From Quadrisphaera setariae (GTDB lineage Bacteria > Actinomycetota > Actinomycetes > Actinomycetales > Quadrisphaeraceae): DNA of 64,000 nt. Made by a program: the position numbers and the translations under genes. Numbering within the stretch: the stretch's first letter is position 1; each line of letters starts with the position of its first letter. Positions 54,164-64,000 of the stretch are shown here, in pieces. The notes under the pieces are model-generated. The model was not told where the DNA came from. It did no database searches and saw only the letters and a list, made by a program, of their open reading frames with translations. Location of the stretch: positions 142,788 to 206,787 of the forward strand of contig NZ_VKAC01000010.1 in NCBI RefSeq assembly GCF_008041935.1. The letters run 5' to 3'.

Positions 54164-55168
54164 ATGACGCGACCGATCACGCTGTTCACCGGCCAGTGGG
54201 CCGACCTGCCCTTCACCGAGGTGGCCCGGCTGGCGGGCGAGTGGGGCTTCGACGGTCTGGAGATCGCCTGCTGGGGCGACCACCTCGACCCCTACCGGGT
54301 GGTGGAGGAGGACGGCTACCTCGAGGAGAAGCAGAGGATCCTGGCCGAGAACGGCCTGCAGGTCTTCGCCATCTCCAACCACCTCACCGGTCAGGCCGTC
54401 TGCGACGACCCGATCGACGAGCGGCACGAGGACATGCTCTCCCCGCGCGTGTGGGGTGACGGCGAGCCCGAGGGCGTGCGCCAGCGCGCTGCCGACGCGC
54501 TGAAGACGACCGCCCGCGCCGCCGCGAAGATGGGCGTGGAGACCGTCACCGGCTTCACGGGCTCGTCCATCTGGAAGTGCGTGGCGATGTTCCCGCCGCC
54601 GCCCGCCGGGATGATCGAGCGCGGCTACGAGGACTTCGCCCGCCGCTGGAACCCGATCATCGACGTCTTCGACGAGGTCGGCGTGCGCTTCGCGCTCGAG
54701 GTGCACCCCAGCGAGATCGCCTACGACTACTGGACCGCCAAGAAGACCCTCGAGGTGCTCGACCGGCCCGGGTTCGGGCTGAACTTCGACCCGTCGCACT
54801 TCATCTGGCAGGACCTCGACCCGGTGATGTTCCTGCAGGACTTCGCCGAGAAGATCTACCACGTCCACGTCAAGGAGTCGGTCCGCCACCTCGACGGCCG
54901 CAACGGCCGCCTGGGCTCGCACCTGCCCTGGGCCGACCCGCGCCGGGGCTGGGACTTCGTCACCGCCGGCCACGGCCACGTGGAGTGGGAGCCGATCTTC
55001 CGCACCCTCAACGCCATCGGCTACGAGGGCCCGACCAGCGTGGAGTGGGAGGACGCCGGCATGGACCGCCTCGTCGGCGCTCCGCAGGCGCTGGCGATGG
55101 TGAAGGAGCTGGCGAAGATCTCCCCGCCGGCCGCCGCCTTCGACGCCGCCTTCTCCACCAGGCGCTGA
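54164..55168 (+). CDS. TIM-barrel sugar phosphate isomerase/epimerase
   Basis: This 334-residue xylose-isomerase-like TIM barrel starts [20 protein letters not shown]. Likely metal ligands include Glu in [13 protein letters not shown], His in [10 protein letters not shown], His in YHVHVKES, and Glu in TSVEWEDAG. Members interconvert ketoses, epimerise sugars or process inositol intermediates. Co-direction with the SDR and kinase suggests a sugar-catabolic step. A ribosome binding site (AGGAG) precedes the ATG. It ends at a bidirectional terminator. Confidence 0.9.
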   Translation: MTRPITLFTGQWADLPFTEVARLAGEWGFDGLEIACWGDHLDPYRVVEEDGYLEEKQRILAENGLQVFAISNHLTGQAVCDDPIDERHEDMLSPRVWGDGEPEGVRQRAADALKTTARAAAKMGVETVTGFTGSSIWKCVAMFPPPPAGMIERGYEDFARRWNPIIDVFDEVGVRFALEVHPSEIAYDYWTAKKTLEVLDRPGFGLNFDPSHFIWQDLDPVMFLQDFAEKIYHVHVKESVRHLDGRNGRLGSHLPWADPRRGWDFVTAGHGHVEWEPIFRTLNAIGYEGPTSVEWEDAGMDRLVGAPQALAMVKELAKISPPAAAFDAAFSTRR

Positions 55169-55181
55169 CGCCGCAGCTGCC

Positions 55182-55224
55182 CCGCCCCTGACCCGCCGCC
55201 GGACCGGCGCCGGGTCAGGGGCGG
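55182..55224. terminator. Bidirectional terminator between the isomerase and GNAT genes
   Basis: A perfect 14-bp stem (55182-55195 with 55211-55224) separates convergent genes; its right arm includes the last codons of the GNAT gene. Confidence 0.75.
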
Positions 55225-55601
55225 CGCTGCACCACGACGTCGTCGAACTCGGGGTGCGCGGCCACCCAGCGGCTGACGAAGGGGCAGATCGCGGCTGCCC
55301 GCCGGCCCTCGGTGCGGGTGTGCTCGAGGGCGTGCCGCACGACCGCGCTGGCCAGCCCGCGGCCGCTGAACGCCTGCCCGATCTCGGTGTGGACGAACAC
55401 ACGTCGCCCTTCGGACTCGAAGTACTCGGTGAAGCCGGCGCGCCTCCCGCCGACGTGCACCTCGTAGCGGCGCTTCTCCGGCACGTGCAGGACCACCTGC
55501 CGCGCTTCCGGCAGCACCGCGCTGGGCCTCGTGCTCGGGGGGACGGCGGGAGGTGCGCACGGCGTGGGGAGCGTCACGGCGGGCGGGTCGACGACGGCCA
55601 T
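55215..55601 (-). CDS. Small GNAT-type N-acetyltransferase (YjdJ/NATD1-like)
   Basis: This 128-residue acetyltransferase-like protein has [45 protein letters not shown] with the acetyl-CoA loop (FSGRGLA), and C-terminal [19 protein letters not shown], the pattern of the small YjdJ/NATD1 group (PFCSFVxxYIxxHPEY). A Pro/Ala-rich leader of about 40 residues precedes the domain. ATG 55601 is chosen. Substrate unknown. Confidence 0.88.
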   Translation of the reverse strand: MAVVDPPAVTLPTPCAPPAVPPSTRPSAVLPEARQVVLHVPEKRRYEVHVGGRRAGFTEYFESEGRRVFVHTEIGQAFSGRGLASAVVRHALEHTRTEGRRAAAICPFVSRWVAAHPEFDDVVVQRRP

Positions 55602-55692
55602 GGACGATGGTCGCGCCCGTCCCGGGTCCGCGGACGGCGCGAAACGCACTCGTCACACGGCGGCGGCGACCGCGGTCGCCTAGCGTCTCCGG

Positions 55693-56106
55693 GTGGTCTC
55701 CGACGCGCGCGGTGGCGAGCCCCTGGTGACGCCGGACGGCCGCTACCTCGTGGTGCGCGGCCGCCTGTGGCGTCGCAGCGACCCGCGCCTGGACGGCGCC
55801 GAGCGCGAGCGCCTGGTGGCCGAGCTCATGGCCGCGCGCCGCGCGAAGGGCGCGGCCCTGCGCTCCGGCGACGACGACGGGCGTGCGGCCGCCCGCTCCC
55901 GCGTGCAGGCGGCCAAGGAGGCCCTCGGCGAGCGGGGCCCGGTGTGGTGGGACGACGGCGCCCCCGACCTCACCCGCCACCTCGCCCGCACGACGCCCTA
56001 CGCGGACTGGTTCGCCGCCGAGGACGACAAGGACGCCGAGGACGACGACGAGGACGACGACGAGGGTGGCCGGGGCCGGCGCGTCACAGGCGCGCCAGCG
56101 TCGTGA
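55693..56106 (+). CDS. Conserved hypothetical protein with acidic tail
   Basis: This 137-residue soluble protein starts [31 protein letters not shown]. The motifs GRLWRRSDP and [23 protein letters not shown] recur in proteins of unknown function in actinobacteria and proteobacteria. The C-terminus is a run of Asp/Glu (residues about 112-128). Its last 23 bp overlap the 3' end of the convergent GNAT-AAA+ gene. Function unknown. Confidence 0.8.
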   Translation: MVSDARGGEPLVTPDGRYLVVRGRLWRRSDPRLDGAERERLVAELMAARRAKGAALRSGDDDGRAAARSRVQAAKEALGERGPVWWDDGAPDLTRHLARTTPYADWFAAEDDKDAEDDDEDDDEGGRGRRVTGAPAS

Positions 56107-57391
56107 TGTCCTCCTCGAACTCGGCGGCCGCCTCCGCGGAGACGGTGGCGCGGGTGCTGGCCACGGCCCGCAGGTAGTCCTGCGTGGTCGGCCCCAGGGG
56201 GCCGCCGTCGGCACCGACCTCCCCGCCGTCGCCGGCGCTGGCGAGGGCGTGCTCCATGGCGGCCTGGGAGGCGCGGCGTGCGGCGAACTCGATGTCGGCG
56301 GGGGAGAAGCCCTCGCTGTGCGCGACCACCTCGGCCAGGTCAACACCTGGCTGCTGACCGGCGGCACCGGCGGGCAGGTACGCCTGCCAGATCGCGTGGC
56401 GGGCCGCGGCGTCGGGCAGCCCGATCGGCAGCACGTAGTCGAACCTGCCGTGGCGCAGGAACGCCCCGTCGATGGCGCGGATGAAGTTGGTGGCGCACAC
56501 CAGCAGACGGCCCGGCTGCTCGCGGAAGGCCGGGATGATCTTCAGGAGCTCGTTGGTGACGCCCTGCAGCGGGCTGGGCGGTTCCCCGCCGCGGCGCCCG
56601 GCGATCTCCTCGACCTCGTCGATGAACACCACCACGTGCTCCAGCGCCGCGATCCTGGTGAAGGTCTCACGCAGCGCGCCGGCCAGCCCGGCGGGGTCGG
56701 CGGCCAGGCGGGAGGGGAAGACCTCCACGAAGGGCCACTCCAGCCGGGAGGCGATCGCCTTGGCGAAGGTGGTCTTGCCGGTTCCGGGCGGGCCGAAGAG
56801 GACCACCGCGCGCGGCGGGGCCACCCCGAACCTGTCGGCCACGTCGGGGTGCGCCAGGGGGATCACCAGCCGGCGCTCCAGGAGGCCCTTCTCCTCGGTC
56901 ATGCCGCCGATGGCGTCCCACCGGTCGCGGGGCAGCATCCGCCCGCCGAGCTCGGCGAGCAGGGCGACCTCGGCGCGCTGCAGCGGCAGGTCGCGCTCGA
57001 GGTAGTGCAGGTCCTTGAGGGTGCGGAAGCCCTGGCGGTGGAAGGCGCCCAGGGCGGCGGGGTCGTCGGTGAGCAGGGCTGACAGCTTGGTGAGGCCGGA
57101 TCCGGTCATCTCCCGCTCCAGCGCGGCCAGCAGGCGCGGTCCCAGGCCCTCGTGGCCGGCCGCGGTGCCGAGGAAGACCACCCACCCCTGGGCGTGGGCG
57201 GCGCGCCCGACCACCGCGCCGACCAGGCGGCCGGACTCGTGGGCCACGACGGCGTGGTCCTTCTCGCAGGAGGCGAGCACCTCGGCCAGCCCGTACACGG
57301 GCTGACCCGCCGTGCGGGCCGAGGCCTCCCACAGCGCGAGCACCCCCTCGACGTCGTCGGCGTGGAAGGGGCGCATCGTCACGCGGCTCAC
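56084..57391 (-). CDS. GNAT acetyltransferase-AAA+ ATPase fusion
   Basis: This 435-residue protein joins two enzymes. Residues 1-135 form a GNAT domain ([17 protein letters not shown], acetyl-CoA loop HEGLGPRLL about 80-88, [14 protein letters not shown]). Residues about 160-400 form an AAA+ ATPase of the FtsH/Cdc48-like group: WDAIGG start, Walker A GPPGTGKT (200-207), Walker [12 protein letters not shown] (253-263), and sensor/Arg-finger [18 protein letters not shown], then a lid domain with [13 protein letters not shown]. No protease follows. It may act as a regulated acetylating unfoldase. A terminator lies just upstream of its promoter region. Confidence 0.92.
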   Translation of the reverse strand: MSRVTMRPFHADDVEGVLALWEASARTAGQPVYGLAEVLASCEKDHAVVAHESGRLVGAVVGRAAHAQGWVVFLGTAAGHEGLGPRLLAALEREMTGSGLTKLSALLTDDPAALGAFHRQGFRTLKDLHYLERDLPLQRAEVALLAELGGRMLPRDRWDAIGGMTEEKGLLERRLVIPLAHPDVADRFGVAPPRAVVLFGPPGTGKTTFAKAIASRLEWPFVEVFPSRLAADPAGLAGALRETFTRIAALEHVVVFIDEVEEIAGRRGGEPPSPLQGVTNELLKIIPAFREQPGRLLVCATNFIRAIDGAFLRHGRFDYVLPIGLPDAAARHAIWQAYLPAGAAGQQPGVDLAEVVAHSEGFSPADIEFAARRASQAAMEHALASAGDGGEVGADGGPLGPTTQDYLRAVASTRATVSAEAAAEFEEDITTLARL

Positions 57392-57400
57392 CCGCGTGAT

Positions 57401-57430
57401 CCTGGCGGCTGCGGCGCTGCAGCCGCCAGG
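57401..57430 (-). terminator. Intrinsic terminator between aldo/keto reductase and GNAT-AAA+ genes
   Basis: A perfect 12-bp stem (57401-57412 with 57419-57430) with a 6-nt loop lies just past the aldo/keto reductase stop on the minus strand. Confidence 0.75.
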
Positions 57431-57457
57431 GGGCGTGTCCAGCCGCTGGTGACGGGT

Positions 57458-60160
<2,703 letters not shown>

Positions 60161-60208
60161 GGGCCCCCTCCCGCGCCCCGCGCCGCCGGGTGGGCCAGGC
60201 TCGTCGAC

Positions 60209-61240
60209 ATGCGACTGGTGCACGTCGGGCTCGGCGGATGGGGCAGGGACTGGGAGCGCACGGTGCTGCCGCGGGTGCCGGAGGTGGACCGCGTGGCCGT
60301 GGTGGAGCCCGACCGGGCGGTCCTGTCGGCCTTCCAGCGGACCGCCGGCCTGCCCGACGCGGCCTGCGCGACGACCCTGGCGCAGGCGCTGCGCCAGGTC
60401 GAGGCCGACGGCGTGCTCGTCACCGCACCGGTGGGGGCTCACGTCCCGCTGGCGCTGGAGGCGCTCGAGGCGGGGCTGCACGTGCTCGTGGAGAAGCCGT
60501 TCGCCCCCACCGCCGCCGAGGCCTCCACCGCCGTGACCCGGGCTGAGCAGCTCGGCCTGGTGCTGCAGGTCAGCCAGAACTACCGGTTCTACCCCGGGCC
60601 GCGCGCCACCCGGGACCTGCTGCGCGGGGGTGACCTGGGTGAGCTGTCGGGCGTCGCCGTCGACTTCCGCAAGTGGTCCAACGACGCCCCGGCCACCACC
60701 CCCCATTACCGCTTCCCCCAGCCGCTGCTCGTGGACATGGCGATCCACCACGTCGACCTGCTGCGCTTCGTCACCGGGCGGGAGGTCGAGCGCGTGCACG
60801 CCGTCACCAGCTCTCCGTCCTGGAGCCGGTTCGCCGAGCCCGCCGTCGCGTCGGTGCTGCTCGAGCTGACCGGCGGCCTCGTGGCGAGCTACCGCGGCAG
60901 CTGGCTCTCCCGCGGACGCCCGACGCCGTGGGCGGGGGAGTGGAGCATCACCGGTGAGCGCGGGGAGCTCCTCCTCGCGAGCAGGCACGGCGGGGAGGAG
61001 CCGCCGGTCGACGACTCCCTGGTGCTGCGGGGGGCCGACGGCGACGAGGCCGCGCTGCCGCTGGAGCTGCCGCGGCTGTGGGGCCGGGCCGCGGGCCTGC
61101 AGCAGTTCGCGCGCGCCGCTGCGGGTGGTCCGCCGCCGGAGGTCACCGGGCGCGACAACCTCGCCAGCCTCGCCGCGGTCGAGGCGACGGTGCGCTCGTC
61201 GCAGACCGGTCAGGTGGAGGACGTCGTCGTCCCCGGCTGA
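60209..61240 (+). CDS. Gfo/Idh/MocA-family oxidoreductase
   Basis: This 343-residue protein starts [20 protein letters not shown] with a Rossmann GxGxxG variant (GLGGWG). It has the VEKPFAPTA catalytic Lys motif, [10 protein letters not shown] and [20 protein letters not shown]. It is a second family member in the window, distinct from the ThuB-like one. Its substrate is unknown. The copper ATPase gene follows after 38 bp, across a CsoR-like operator, so the two are probably separately regulated. Confidence 0.92.
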   Translation: MRLVHVGLGGWGRDWERTVLPRVPEVDRVAVVEPDRAVLSAFQRTAGLPDAACATTLAQALRQVEADGVLVTAPVGAHVPLALEALEAGLHVLVEKPFAPTAAEASTAVTRAEQLGLVLQVSQNYRFYPGPRATRDLLRGGDLGELSGVAVDFRKWSNDAPATTPHYRFPQPLLVDMAIHHVDLLRFVTGREVERVHAVTSSPSWSRFAEPAVASVLLELTGGLVASYRGSWLSRGRPTPWAGEWSITGERGELLLASRHGGEEPPVDDSLVLRGADGDEAALPLELPRLWGRAAGLQQFARAAAGGPPPEVTGRDNLASLAAVEATVRSSQTGQVEDVVVPG

Positions 61241-61253
61241 GTCTCGCCACAGA

Positions 61254-61268
61254 TACCCCCCGGGGGTA
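61254..61268. promoter_or_regulatory. CsoR-type copper operator
   Basis: TACCCCCCGGGGGTA has perfect 7-bp arms around one central C, matching CsoR operators of the TACCCCC-GGGGGTA type. It lies 10 bp before the copper ATPase start, where a bound repressor would block transcription or its leader. No csoR gene is in the window. Confidence 0.8.
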
Positions 61269-61278
61269 CCCTCGGGGG

Positions 61279-63642
61279 GTGGCTGAGCACGAGCACGCGC
61301 CCACGAGCACCGCCGAGCGGGTGGCCGGCACCGCGACCGACCCCGTCTGCGGCATGGCGGTCGACCCCGACGGCCCGCTGACAGCGGAGCGGGACGGCCA
61401 CCGGCACTCGTTCTGCTCCGAGCTCTGCCGCGCCCGCTTCCTCGCCGGCGACGACGGGCACGGGGGGCGCGCAGGTCGCGGAGCTCACGGGAGCGACGGC
61501 GACCCGGCGGCCACCTACACCTGCCCCATGCACCCCGAGGTGCGCCAGCAGGGCCCCGGCAGCTGCCCCGCGTGCGGCATGGCCCTGGAGCCGGTCGAGG
61601 TGACCGCTGGCGCGGGACCCAACCCCGAGCTCGCCGACATGACGCGCCGGTTGTGGGTCGCCGCGGTGCTGGCCGCGCTCGTCGTCGTCCTGGAGATGGG
61701 CTCCCACCTCGTGCCGGCGCTGCACGGGCTGGTGCCGCCGGCAGCCTCCGCCTGGGTGCAGCTGGTGCTGGCCACGCCCGTGGTGCTCTGGGCCGGCTGG
61801 CCCTTCCTGCAGCGCGGCTGGACCTCGGTGCGCACGCGCAGCCTCAACATGTTCACGCTCATCGCGCTCGGCGTCGGCGTGGCCTGGGGCGCCAGCGTCG
61901 TCGCGACCGTCGCCCCGGGAGCCTTCCCGCCGGAGCTGCGGGGCGAGGGCGGCCGCCCCGACGTCTACTTCGAGCCCGCCGCCGTCATCGTCGCGCTGGT
62001 GCTCGTGGGCCAGGTGCTCGAGCTGCGCGCCCGCGAGCGGACCTCCGGTGCGGTGCGGGCGCTCCTCGGGCTGGCCCCCCCGACCGCGCTGCGCGTCACC
62101 CCCCGCACGGCCTGCGGCCACGGAGGCGAGGAGGTCGAGGTGCCCCTGGAGGAGGTGGCGGTCGGCGACCTGCTGCGGGTGAGGCCCGGGGAGCGCGTCC
62201 CCGTCGACGGGGTCGTCGTGGAGGGCAGCGCCAGCGTCGACGAGTCGATGGTCACCGGCGAACCCATGCCCGTCACCAAGGACGTGGGTGACGCGGTGGT
62301 GGGTGGCACCACGGCCTCCGGCGGCGGCTTCGTCGTCAGGGCGGAAGGGGTCGGGCGCGACACCGTGCTGGCCCGCATCGTGGCGTCGGTCCAGGAGGCG
62401 CAGCGCTCGAAGGCGCCGGTGCAGCGGGTGGCCGACAGGGTCTCGGCGGTGTTCGTGCCCGTCGTCGTGGCGGTGGCCCTCGCGGCCTTCCTCATCTGGG
62501 CGCTGGCCGGGCCCGAGCCGCGCCTGCCCCACGCCCTCGTCGTCGCGGTCTCCGTCCTGATCATCGCCTGCCCCTGCGCCCTGGGGCTGGCCACGCCCAT
62601 GTCCATCGGGGTGGGGGTCGGCAGGGGGGCCCAGCTCGGTGTGCTCGTGCGCGACGCAGAGGCCCTCGAGCGCCTGCAGCGCGTGGACGTGGTGGTGCTC
62701 GACAAGACCGGCACGCTCACCGAGGGCCGCCCCTCTGCGGAGCTCGTCGCCACCGGTGCCTCCTTCGACGACGACGACGTCCTGCGCTGGGCCGCAGCCG
62801 CCGAGCGGGGCAGCGAGCACCCGCTGGGCGGGGCGGTGGTCCAGGCGGCGGTGGACCGCGGGCTCGAGGTGCCGCGAGCGGAGGGGTTCGCGGCCCCCGC
62901 GGGCAGAGGGGTCCGCGCGCAGGTGGAGGGCCGCCGCGTCCTGGTGGGCAGCCCCGTCTTCCTGGTCGAGGAGGGCGTGCAGGGAGCCGGGGCCTTCGCC
63001 GGCCGCGTGGAGGCCCTGCGTGCCGAGGGAGGCACGGCCGTGCTCGTCGCGGTCGACGGCGCGGCAGCCGGTCTCCTCGCCGTCAGGGACCGAGTCCGCG
63101 AGAGCACCGCAGGAGCGCTCCGGGCGCTGCGCGCCCAGGGGCTCGAGCTCGTGATGATCACCGGGGACGCCCGGGGGACCGCCGAGGCCGTGGCGCGGCA
63201 GCTCGGAGTCGAGCGCGTCGAGGCGGAGGTGCGGCCCGAGGACAAGGCCGCGGCGGTCGCCTCCCTGCGCGCGGAAGGACGGGTGGTCGCGATGGTGGGA
63301 GACGGCGTCAACGACGCCCCAGCGCTCGCGGCAGCGGACGTGGGGGTGGCCATGGGCTCCGGCACCGACGTGGCCGTCGAGGGTGCGGGCGTGGTGCTCC
63401 TGCACAGCGACCTCGAGGCGCTGGTGCGGGCGCGAGCCCTGTCTCGGGCCACGATGCGCAACATCCGGCAGAACCTCGCCTTCGCCTTCGCCTACAACGG
63501 CCTGGGCATCCCCCTCGCGGCCGGCGTGCTGTACCCGGCGACGGGGGTCCTGCTGACGCCTGAGGTGGCGGCTGCGGCGATGGCGCTCAGCTCCGTGAGC
63601 GTCATCGGCAACGCGCTGCGCCTGCGCCGCACTGACCTCTGA
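61279..63642 (+). CDS. copA: Copper-transporting P1B-type ATPase
   Basis: This 787-residue P-type ATPase exports copper. The N-terminus has a YHS domain (residues 20-57, [20 protein letters not shown]) then a heavy-metal-binding HMBD motif ([19 protein letters not shown], 80-105) instead of an HMA domain. It has eight helices including CPC (431-433, [11 protein letters not shown]), phosphorylation Asp475 (DKTGTLT), the TGEP motif, [17 protein letters not shown] and the C-terminal [28 protein letters not shown]. The NAYN/GNAL helix pattern fits CopB/CopA-type Cu(I) or Cu(II) pumps. GTG 61279 follows a G-rich stretch overlapping the operator region. Confidence 0.94.
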   Translation: MAEHEHAPTSTAERVAGTATDPVCGMAVDPDGPLTAERDGHRHSFCSELCRARFLAGDDGHGGRAGRGAHGSDGDPAATYTCPMHPEVRQQGPGSCPACGMALEPVEVTAGAGPNPELADMTRRLWVAAVLAALVVVLEMGSHLVPALHGLVPPAASAWVQLVLATPVVLWAGWPFLQRGWTSVRTRSLNMFTLIALGVGVAWGASVVATVAPGAFPPELRGEGGRPDVYFEPAAVIVALVLVGQVLELRARERTSGAVRALLGLAPPTALRVTPRTACGHGGEEVEVPLEEVAVGDLLRVRPGERVPVDGVVVEGSASVDESMVTGEPMPVTKDVGDAVVGGTTASGGGFVVRAEGVGRDTVLARIVASVQEAQRSKAPVQRVADRVSAVFVPVVVAVALAAFLIWALAGPEPRLPHALVVAVSVLIIACPCALGLATPMSIGVGVGRGAQLGVLVRDAEALERLQRVDVVVLDKTGTLTEGRPSAELVATGASFDDDDVLRWAAAAERGSEHPLGGAVVQAAVDRGLEVPRAEGFAAPAGRGVRAQVEGRRVLVGSPVFLVEEGVQGAGAFAGRVEALRAEGGTAVLVAVDGAAAGLLAVRDRVRESTAGALRALRAQGLELVMITGDARGTAEAVARQLGVERVEAEVRPEDKAAAVASLRAEGRVVAMVGDGVNDAPALAAADVGVAMGSGTDVAVEGAGVVLLHSDLEALVRARALSRATMRNIRQNLAFAFAYNGLGIPLAAGVLYPATGVLLTPEVAAAAMALSSVSVIGNALRLRRTDL

Positions 63643-63758
63643 AGGTCCATCGCGGCGGCTGGTCGGTGTTTGTGCTGGTCAGGGGGGCGATTTGGTGTTG
63701 GGGTGGGGCGGGGGTAATGTTTCATCTCGCTTCCGGACGGGAAAAGCGGCCGAGGGTC

Positions 63759-63787
63759 TTGACCCTGGCGCTGGACCTGGTTACTGT
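63759..63787 (+). promoter_or_regulatory. rRNA operon promoter
   Basis: TTGACC (63759-63764) and TACTGT (63782-63787) are separated by 17 bp, a textbook vegetative promoter. The downstream TAGGG and the leader support rrn assignment. TTGACA at 63844-63849 has no -10 at a suitable distance. Confidence 0.8.
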
Positions 63788-63896
63788 AGGGAAGTTGCCT
63801 GCCGCCGGATCGTGAAGCGATCTGGTGTGGTGCGGGTGAGACGTTGACATCCTGTCTGGCTGGCCGTGGGGCTGGTTGGCGGTGTGTGTTCGTTTC

Positions 63897-63910
63897 TTGA
63901 GAACTCAACA
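63897..63910 (+). promoter_or_regulatory. boxA-like antitermination element
   Basis: TTGAGAACTCAACA in the leader resembles the conserved actinobacterial pre-16S sequence thought to recruit Nus factors for rRNA antitermination. The core is also a near palindrome. Assignment is by recalled similarity. Confidence 0.6.
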
Positions 63911-64000
63911 GCGTGCCGAATGTCGATGCCAACTTTTTGTTGGCTCGAGTTGGATGTCAGATGACGTCTTTTTCGTGCCAGATTTTATTCTCTGACCATG

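Larger units (their letters stand above)
63643..64000 (+). other. Upstream region and leader of an rRNA operon
   Basis: This 358-bp stretch holds no gene and is more AT-rich than its surroundings. It has a strong promoter (63759-63787), an antitermination-like TTGAGAACTCAACA (63897-63910) of the sort found before 16S genes in actinobacteria, a hairpin GCCAAC-TTTTT-GTTGGC (63928-63944), and a final AT-rich segment. The 16S rRNA gene should begin just past the right edge; its first bases are not in view. Confidence 0.8.

Noticed and set aside
63844..63849. TTGACA as a second rRNA promoter
   Set aside because: No -10-like hexamer lies 16-19 bp downstream.
63492..63932. Minus-strand frame across the end of the copper ATPase and the rRNA leader
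   Set aside because: It overlaps strong rrn promoter and leader signals and has no recognisable protein features.

Overview
The window is chromosomal DNA from a very high-GC Gram-positive bacterium. GTG starts are frequent, codons are almost uniformly G/C-ending, intrinsic terminators lack U-tracts, and many genes share 1-4 nt stop/start overlaps. The gene families (tRNA-Ser/SRP RNA/dnaX/recR synteny, the TadA-associated protein, IdeR-type and CsoR-type operators, PspC two-component proteins, UgpC) point to Actinomycetota, probably a Kineosporiales-like soil or surface organism. I cannot name the genus from sequence alone. No insertion sequence, prophage or CRISPR array is visible; this looks like stable core and semi-core chromosome ending just upstream of a ribosomal RNA operon.

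Layout. 1-2.6 kb: zinc uptake (permease, ATPase, His-rich binding lipoprotein) behind a Zur-type regulator. 2.7-8.1 kb: a small GlsB-type membrane protein, an amylosucrase, a DoxX-like membrane protein, an HMCES/YedK abasic-site protein and a YihY membrane protein. 8.3-14.3 kb: stress signalling and repair, with a GAF/PAS/SpoIIE phosphatase, a two-domain photolyase-like glycosylase fusion, two small acidic proteins and a SigB/SigF-type sigma factor. 14.3-16.2 kb: upp, the TadA-associated protein, tadA and tRNA-Ser(CGA). 16.2-21.7 kb: a PspC membrane protein divergent from a PspC-histidine kinase/LuxR regulator pair, then a GGDEF-EAL protein. 21.9-24.1 kb: an iron-siderophore binding lipoprotein and permease behind an IdeR-like box, with no ATPase.

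24.1-28.7 kb: two small conserved genes, tRNA-Ser(GGA), SRP RNA, dnaX and recR. 28.7-34.4 kb: a UgpC/MsmK-type sugar ATPase, otsB and otsA for trehalose, and a Ser/Thr kinase. 34.5-36 kb: a DsbA-VKOR disulfide-forming pair. 36-42.4 kb: a LacI regulator divergent from a GH127 beta-L-arabinofuranosidase and a sugar ABC importer without its own ATPase, for which the UgpC protein is the obvious candidate. 42.7-47.6 kb: an MFS transporter, ThuA and Gfo/Idh/MocA proteins, a TetR regulator and an SDR with an unusual N-terminal extension. 47.7-50.4 kb: tRNA-Thr(TGT) and a GGDEF-EAL/FIST pair. 50.6-55.2 kb: a co-directional catabolic run (antibiotic-monooxygenase-like protein, SDR, ribokinase-like kinase, aspA, TIM-barrel sugar isomerase). 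55.2-61.2 kb: GNAT, an acidic-tail protein, a GNAT-AAA+ fusion, an aldo/keto reductase, a TPR-like protein and a second Gfo/Idh/MocA protein. 61.25-63.6 kb: a copper P-type ATPase behind a CsoR-like operator. 63.65-64 kb: promoter and leader of an rRNA operon whose 16S gene lies beyond the window.

The strongest unusual points are the DNA-glycosylase/Mrr-N-like fusion, the GNAT-AAA+ fusion, two genes (tadA and the iron permease) that seem to require CTG starts in CTGA overlaps, importers lacking ATPases, a GGDEF-EAL gene running 110 bp into its convergent neighbour, and a c-di-GMP/FIST gene pair.
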